From: Branchiostoma lanceolatum
Taxonomy: Eukaryota; Chordata; Leptocardii; Amphioxiformes; Branchiostomatidae
Length of the DNA stretch: 64,000 bases
NCBI RefSeq assembly: GCF_035083965.1
Contig: NC_089738.1
Location: 14,410,734 to 14,474,733, forward strand
Reading direction: 5' to 3'
In this document: positions 58,182 to 64,000 of the stretch, in pieces
Layout of the letters: each line of letters opens with the position of its first letter
Position numbering within the stretch: the first letter of the stretch is position 1
Translations under genes and position numbers: made by a program
Notes under the pieces: generated by a model
The model's input: the letters and a program-made list of their open reading frames with translations, nothing else
What the model was told of the DNA's origin: nothing
The model's database searches: none

Positions 58182-58913
58182 CTGGAAAACAGAATACAAA
58201 CAGTAAATTTCACATTTCATTAAATCCTGAGAAGTATTTCTAATATAACAGAAAATTGTTAAGTCTGCGAAAAATTACGAACAGATGCCTACTACAATAT
58301 TTGAAAGCACAAAGAAATTATGTAGGTCTAAAAACACATGACTAGTGTTAGTGACTTTTCTGGTAATTTCTACAGGCAGTGGAAAATTTTGTGTGTAAAA
58401 ACAGGAGCCTGCCTCGGTCTTAAGGGTCCTGCCCAAATATGGAAGTGAAAGCAAGGCCTCCCCTATATTTACGGCTCTGTTCCAAATATGGTGATGACCA
58501 GAGAGGCACTGTGGGGGAATAGTCTGTAAACCTATGTTATTATGCACGACCACCATTTTTACAGAGACTGCAGCCGAACAAAGCTCAGAGATTAAGGTTA
58601 CAATTCATTTTGTTTTTGGCATTATATGGATAAATCATGTGTATTGTCTTTAGGTTCTTTACAAAGATATCATTATGTGGTTTGGGGCAAGGAAAGGGGT
58701 TTTCCAGACTAATGCTTTGACTATGTTTACAGGCCTGTAACTAAAAGGTGGTTGTTGAGTTTACATGCATGCAGTTTATGTACTAGTAGGTAATGATTCA
58801 AGAATCAATGCCTACTGTTATAATATTGCACAATGTGTATTAATGACACATGTATGTCATGTTTGTGTAAATTTTCCCTTTGATTCTATTCTGGTTCCTT
58901 CACAGACATAGAG

Positions 58914-61900
58914 ATGGATGAAGTGATACAAGACAATGAAGACATGGCTGAAGGTAAAACATCTTGACCTACTTTCTTCTGCAATCCCTGGAATACTACA
59001 TACTATTGGCCATATTCTTTGTTGATCATACATGTGGAACCAAGGGCATTAAACCATCATCCTGTGCATTTAAGCATCTCAATGATGTGTCAGATTTGCT
59101 GGGCTCCAGTGTTATTATTCAACCTGAAATGCTGCAATTTACAGTGGGTAAAGTTCTGTGTTTTGAACTAACAAACCATACAGCTCAGTCAAACCTGTAT
59201 AAGCGACCAACTATGCATAAAAAAACACCTGGCCAATTAAGAATCCTGTCTATAGTGACCACCTGTCCACATACTGACATAGACCAGATTTTATCTGTGT
59301 TCTTGGGCAGTTTTGACTGCATATGTTTCATAATCTCAAGTCTGCTGGGAAGGAGATAGCTGGGATTGATTATTAGGGAAGAAGAAAGGGGAGGATCACT
59401 AACATCTATCTTTGATGGCTATGGCTATGGCATTAAGAACTTCACAAAAGCTCCATATATTTCACAGAGGTATGATATCTTTGATTTCTTGTGTCTTGCT
59501 CTGACCAGCTGCGGCCACCAAGCTTAAAGTTGGCGCTACCTTCGACTCCTATGCTGAAGTACAGTTCGCGATCCACGCCTACCAGACGAGAAACTTTGTA
59601 CAGCTGTACATCAGGGATTCTCGGACCTTCTGTAACGCCGCCCGACGCGCTGCGAACAAGAACGTCAACCCGTGGCTCAAGTACAAGGAGATCAATTTTG
59701 CCTGTGTCCACGGAGGGCGCAAGTATAAATCCCACTCCAGTGGCGTCAGACCAAATCAGAAGTAAGTAGTTACTGTAAATTCCTTCCTTTTCATGCGGAT
59801 TTAACTTTGTGGCAAAAGGGAAAAAGGTGGCTTTCGCTGCGTCCAATCTAAGGTGGTGGTTGAAACAATTTTGCAGTACAGTAGTAACACATTGGAAAAT
59901 GTGTTCCTTTTACTTGTTAGCTAATCAAAGCCTGTTGTTACATGAGCTTGAGAAACTGTTTTGATTAATGAATCAGTATTGATGACTGTTTTTTTTATTC
60001 CTGTCATATTCAGGACCTTCTTGATGGACTGTCCAGTGAGTCTTAAAATGAGAATGACCCCTGATGGCCAGTCTTTGATTGTCAAGTCTTTTCAAGAGCA
60101 ACACAACCACAGCATAAGCAAGGCACGTAAAATCAAGTCAACAGTTGATGTTCCTTTCTAAGGCCTGGAAAAATGTGTTTCCGGTTACCTGACCGACCCT
60201 TGGAAAAAAAGTGCTGTCCCTAGCCTTTTTTTGCATTGATAGCTGGCAAGGAAAATAACAATTTCGATCTGACTGAAGTGATGACATTTAAAACAGAATT
60301 CCAAACTCCAATTGTACTTCAAACTCTGTTGACAGATTAAGGATTTGAACAGTTGATGTAAGAATATGTAATAAACATTGTACTTCTTTGTTCAGTTAAT
60401 TCATATTCTTCTGCTTCTACAATGTATATATCTCAAAACAATTCAAAATGGTGTTATTGAACTTGAAAGCTTGGTACCTTTTTGTTGTTTTCCTTATTAC
60501 ATATTGTTATGACTTTTTGTCCTGGACTACAGGTATCCTTCCTGAGCCTTCCACAGCGGAGGAAGGAACCTCCCCCGGTACTTATCAGCAACTTGAACAA
60601 AACAGATAGCAATGCACCTGCAGCACATGTACAGGCGAGCAAACCTACACCACCGGTGGACATAGGAAGGGTGGTGGAGACAATGAGAAAAATCCCTGGT
60701 GTGTTGAAATTATTTTAAACCATTTCATTTATTAGCAGAAGTAGTCCAGTGGATATCGCCCCTGCCTCTGGACCAAGAGGTTGGGAGTTTGAATCCAAAA
60801 GAAAGGAGGTTTTGCAGTTGAAAGGATTCTATAAATTACAATATATTAGAATTACATACCGTACGGTATTCACAGTGGAGAGGTCGCTTCAAAAATAAAA
60901 CCCCAGAAACATTTCAAGATTTACAGTAGTTTATCCTAAACTGACATAAAATCTAAAATTTAGCCTTGAATATGAACAGCTCAGTACAAATCAACAAATT
61001 GACAGCTATCTCTTTCTTTCAGGAGCAACTGTACATGTCAAGACATCAACCACCGAACAAAACAAAACCCTCAGCAGCATCTTCTTCCAGACAGCCCACA
61101 TGAAAAACTTGTTCCAGGCTTTTCCAGATGTTCTCCTCATCGATGCCACTATGAAGCAGAACGAAACCAACATACCTCTCTATCTACTCATGATCATTGA
61201 TAGCAACGGTGAGCTCCACATAGCAGGACTGTTTATGGCCCTGCTTGAGGACTCTGCTACCACGGTGCACTTCATTTCTTCCTTCAAAGCAAGCAACCCA
61301 AACCACACGAGGACCGAGTGCATCGTTGCTGACGCGGGTATGCCTCATCGAGACCTTCTCGCTGTGCACTTTCCAAACGTGACCATGTCAATGTCTGAAC
61401 TGCACACCTTGAGAGCGTTTCGGCGCGAGGTGTCCACAGAAAAGCTTGGAATATCGCCCGACCAGAAAACTGCATGCCTACAAACAATGGAGAAGATGGT
61501 GTCTGCGCAGAGCAAAGAGGAGTATGACGAATACTACAACATTCTTCAGTTTTTAGACATTCCTCAGGTACTGGTGTACTTCAACGACAACTGGCATGGG
61601 AAGAAGGAGGAATGGGTGACGGGTCTCCGAAGTGAGCACAAGCACTTTGTCACCACTGCCCCTAAACACTTGGAAATGACAATCCAGAAAGTCAGAAATA
61701 TCATCAGGAAGAGTTTTTCCATCCCCACTTTCTTCATTGATGTCATGAAGTGTATCGATTCTCTCGCAGTGGAGAAGGGACAAAAGGTGGTTGACATGGT
61801 TCAAAAGGTGAAGTTGATACCTCGTTCCAGTGAAGCTGCGTCGTCGGAAGAACGATTCGGCCGGGTCCTGACCCCACATGCACTTGGACTTGTGAAGCAA

Positions 61901-62600
61901 CAGCTCCAACTGGCTCTGTCCATCACAGTCATCAGGAATGTCAAGCCTGCAGGAATGCTTCAGGTAAAGGCAGAAACGTGTCCGTGTGGCTTCTTCAGAG
62001 TCCTGAAGCTACCCTGCCGCCACATCTTTGCTGCACGCCGAGGGAAAGGCTTCGACGAGTTTGACGCAACACTTTGCTTCCAACGGTGGACTCGCCAATA
62101 CTACCTGGACCACTGCGGCATGGCTAGACCTCAGCTTGCGGATACACTAGTGGACCAGATGAGAGATCCACCAGCATGCCTGGATGCATCACAACAAGAG
62201 AAGTACAGCAAGGCTGTCCACTTAGCACAGAGGTTAGCCCTGGCAGCTGCACGCCTTCCTCATCACGACTTTGTACAGGCCGTGTCTTGTTTGGAGACGG
62301 TCGCTTCAGCGTGGGAGAGGCAAGAGCAAGTGATAGTCGCATCTATGGACCCCACTCCTCAGATTCAGAACGGTAAATGCCTAAAATGACACTTTCATTT
62401 ACTGTAAACTCATTTACTTTTGCTGTGGATGCACCGGAACAAATTGATAAAATACAAATTTATGTTGCAAGATACTACATGACTGTGCTTGTGTTTCACT
62501 TGTAGGGACGTACACCAGTCTATCGAGTATGAGTGTCCAAGAGGCCAGGGTGGATGAGGACAGCTGTCAGCCCCCAAGGAAGAAAATCTGCCAAGATTGA
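58914..62600 (+). CDS. MULE transposase-derived SWIM zinc finger protein (ZSWIM1/3-like)
   Basis: Six exons in phase (58914-58953, 59509-59761, 60014-60122, 60533-60698, 61023-62372, 62506-62600) encode 670 residues. Residues about 15-134 form a FAR1/WRKY-GCM1-type DNA-binding finger: FACVHGG, SSGVRPNQKT, DCPVSLK and EQHNHSISK supply the Cys/His ligands. Residues about 210-480 resemble a MULE transposase core, with Asp230 (LLIDATMK) and Asp293 (CIVADAG). The usual CxxH after the second Asp reads SELH, so its Cys is lost. Residues 509-523 (CPCGFFRVLKLPCRH) are a perfect SWIM finger CxCx9CxH. The tail PPRKKICQD may be a nuclear signal. Intact multi-intron structure points to a host gene rather than a live transposon. 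The intron after exon 3 needs a GC donor. Further coding exons upstream of 58914 cannot be excluded, since the frame is open at the acceptor (58905). AATAAA at 62751. Confidence 0.85.
60738..60806 (+). repeat. tRNA-like SINE head
   Basis: tagtccagtggatatcgccc resembles an A-box and gggagtttgaatcc a B-box at tRNA spacing; no recognisable body follows. In an intron of the ZSWIM-like gene. Confidence 0.5.
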
Positions 62601-62756
62601 AGAATCCTCCAATTTAACATGTGACCACAGTCATTACACCAGCAACACATTCCCTTATTATCATTGTTCAAACCTCCCTTGGGCATAAGCTTTGTATGTA
62701 CTTGTAGAACCAAAGGGGTTTTAATCAGATAAACCTCCTTGGTGTTTTTGAATAAA

Positions 62757-63840
62757 AGAGCTATAGAAAGTCAATGAAACATTTTCATGATCATTTTGCT
62801 TGTTTTTGTCTTGTTCTCATCATCAAAAGCATCTAGCAAAAGGTCTATGTTATGATGATACCTCTCAGCACAAAAGAAAGAACATAGAGAGATTTTATTT
62901 CAGTGATCCAGGAGGCTTTGGTCTTCCTTTTCATTAAAAAAAAAACTAAGAGAAAAACTTTGATGTCCTGGATGAAAAGGTAAAATGTTTTAATTTACTT
63001 TGTGACATTTTGTTAAAATACAAAAGTTATAATTTAGCATATTGTATGTGATCAGACACTAGTAGTTGGTGTAAACAATAAATTGAATAATGCTTTCTTT
63101 TTCATACAATAAAAAGAATTTCACACCTTCCCCATTTCTAAAGATGGTACAATAGCCCAGGTGAAACATTAGCATTGACAATGGGCACACTGTTGACAGA
63201 CACAATAGATATCACCATGACAACTGGCTCATTTCAAACACTAAAAGTTTGGGTGTAAGTTTAGAAGCAACTCAGGCTTTCAGACTTTTCAAACATGTCT
63301 ACATCACTTTGTACTCCACAAAAAGTATAATTTTCAAAATTAAAGAAATGCAGTGAATACTTAGTACATGTACTGTGAACATATATTGCCTAACTGGAAA
63401 GAAACTTGAAAAAGTAGGGGAAGGAAAAGTAATGTCTACAAAGTCACTGTTTTGGTCATTTTTCTACATCATAAGTTGAATATACCTTGTTAGTTTTATT
63501 ACACTACAAGTTGTAGTACAATGTGATATACAAAGTATGAAATTTTATATGACTTTGTTTTCTTCAATAATTTGTGAGAACAACTTGGACTACATGAAAA
63601 TATGGGGGCTTCGCATGACTTGCTTTTACGCTGTTAACCATTATGCTATGAAGGTTAAAAATGACGCAAACCTGTTGAAAATTAACTATCAAATGTCATT
63701 TACCTGATTGGAGATTTAAAATTCAGAATACTTGCAGTTTTGAAGCCAAAATAAGAATACCTACCTATAGCATATGCAAATCCGAATGCAGATCTGATGC
63801 ATATTCATATCTTATACTTAGCACAAATCATTAAACTCAC
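62757..63840. other. Intergenic AT-rich region
   Basis: Downstream of the ZSWIM-like poly(A) signal. No coding exon, repeat family or RNA gene recognised. Confidence 0.5.
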
Positions 63841-63970
63841 CTTAATGTCATTGTCCTTGAACTCACACAATAAAATGATGTCACACACTTTACCGTGTTG
63901 ATTCTGCCAAAGAAGGAGGCGTGTACAGGCCTGTTTCTTGACAATTTTGAGGTGCAAAATATCAGGAAAT
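63841..63970 (-). CDS. Possible BTB/POZ-domain exon (partial gene)
   Basis: Between a fair acceptor (aagtctcag) and a strong donor (ATTAAG/GTGAGT) the minus strand encodes LLLWQNQHGKVCDIILLCE, which resembles the start of a BTB domain (LN.QR..G..CDV.L.V). The following histidine-arginine helix would be on the next exon, which I could not find before 62.6 kb. It may be coincidental. Confidence 0.3.
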
Positions 63971-64000
63971 CTGAGACTTAAAAACACACATCTTGTCTCA

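Noticed and set aside
58275..58556. RING exon of the RNF168-like gene
   Set aside because: Minus-strand open frame lacks the C3HC4 spacing; it has no CxxC pairs.

Overview
The window looks like nuclear DNA of an invertebrate chordate, most likely an amphioxus (Branchiostoma). Three things support this: spliced genes with short exons and introns of about 0.2-2 kb, gene models closest to vertebrate Src, PELP1 and RNF168 but shorter and differently elaborated, and a heavy load of small tRNA-derived SINEs and inverted-repeat (MITE-like) elements with one LINE. The species is an inference. No rRNA, functional tRNA, CRISPR or prokaryotic feature was seen.

Layout. (1) 1-11.0 kb, minus strand: 5' part of a Src-family tyrosine kinase (start exon 1917-2142, first SH3 exon 418-535, the rest beyond the left edge), with repeat-filled introns. 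(2) 13.6-20.8 kb, plus strand: a complete ten-exon gene for a 408-residue secreted, probably GPI-anchored protein with EGF, an unrecognised 106-residue module, EGF, EGF and a Ly6/uPAR-like domain. (3) 22.2-30.0 kb, plus strand: a tandem cluster of three four-exon genes for small secreted beta-microseminoprotein (MSMB/PSP94)-like proteins, plus a decayed fourth copy. (4) 30.5-32.6 kb, minus strand: a five-finger C2H2 factor whose last fingers match the Glass family, with a TATA/initiator promoter. (5) 34.7-49.8 kb, plus strand: the full PELP1/Rix1 gene (17 coding exons, 775 residues), with a rearranged LINE in intron 15. (6) 51.9-58.2 kb, minus strand: the three 3' coding exons of an RNF168/RNF169-like ubiquitin reader-writer; its RING exon was not found. 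(7) 58.9-62.8 kb, plus strand: a six-exon, 670-residue protein derived from a MULE transposase (FAR1-like finger, decayed catalytic core, SWIM finger; ZSWIM1/3-like). (8) 63.84-63.97 kb, minus strand: a possible BTB-domain exon.

The genes form no operon or obvious pathway. Adjacent ones are convergent (MSMB-like/Glass-like, PELP1/RNF168-like) or divergent (Src-like/EGF-Ly6; Glass-like/PELP1). PELP1 acts in rRNA processing and chromatin under SUMO control, and RNF168 in the DNA-damage ubiquitin response; these links are known from the families.

All exon models were built by eye from splice-site consensus, reading-phase continuity and remembered family sequences; no search was run. The items I rate most interesting are the MSMB-like cluster lacking one specific disulfide pair, the EGF/unknown-module/Ly6 protein, the MULE-derived gene, the near-perfect mobile hairpin at 19.05-19.19 kb, and the LINE with a twin-priming-type inversion.
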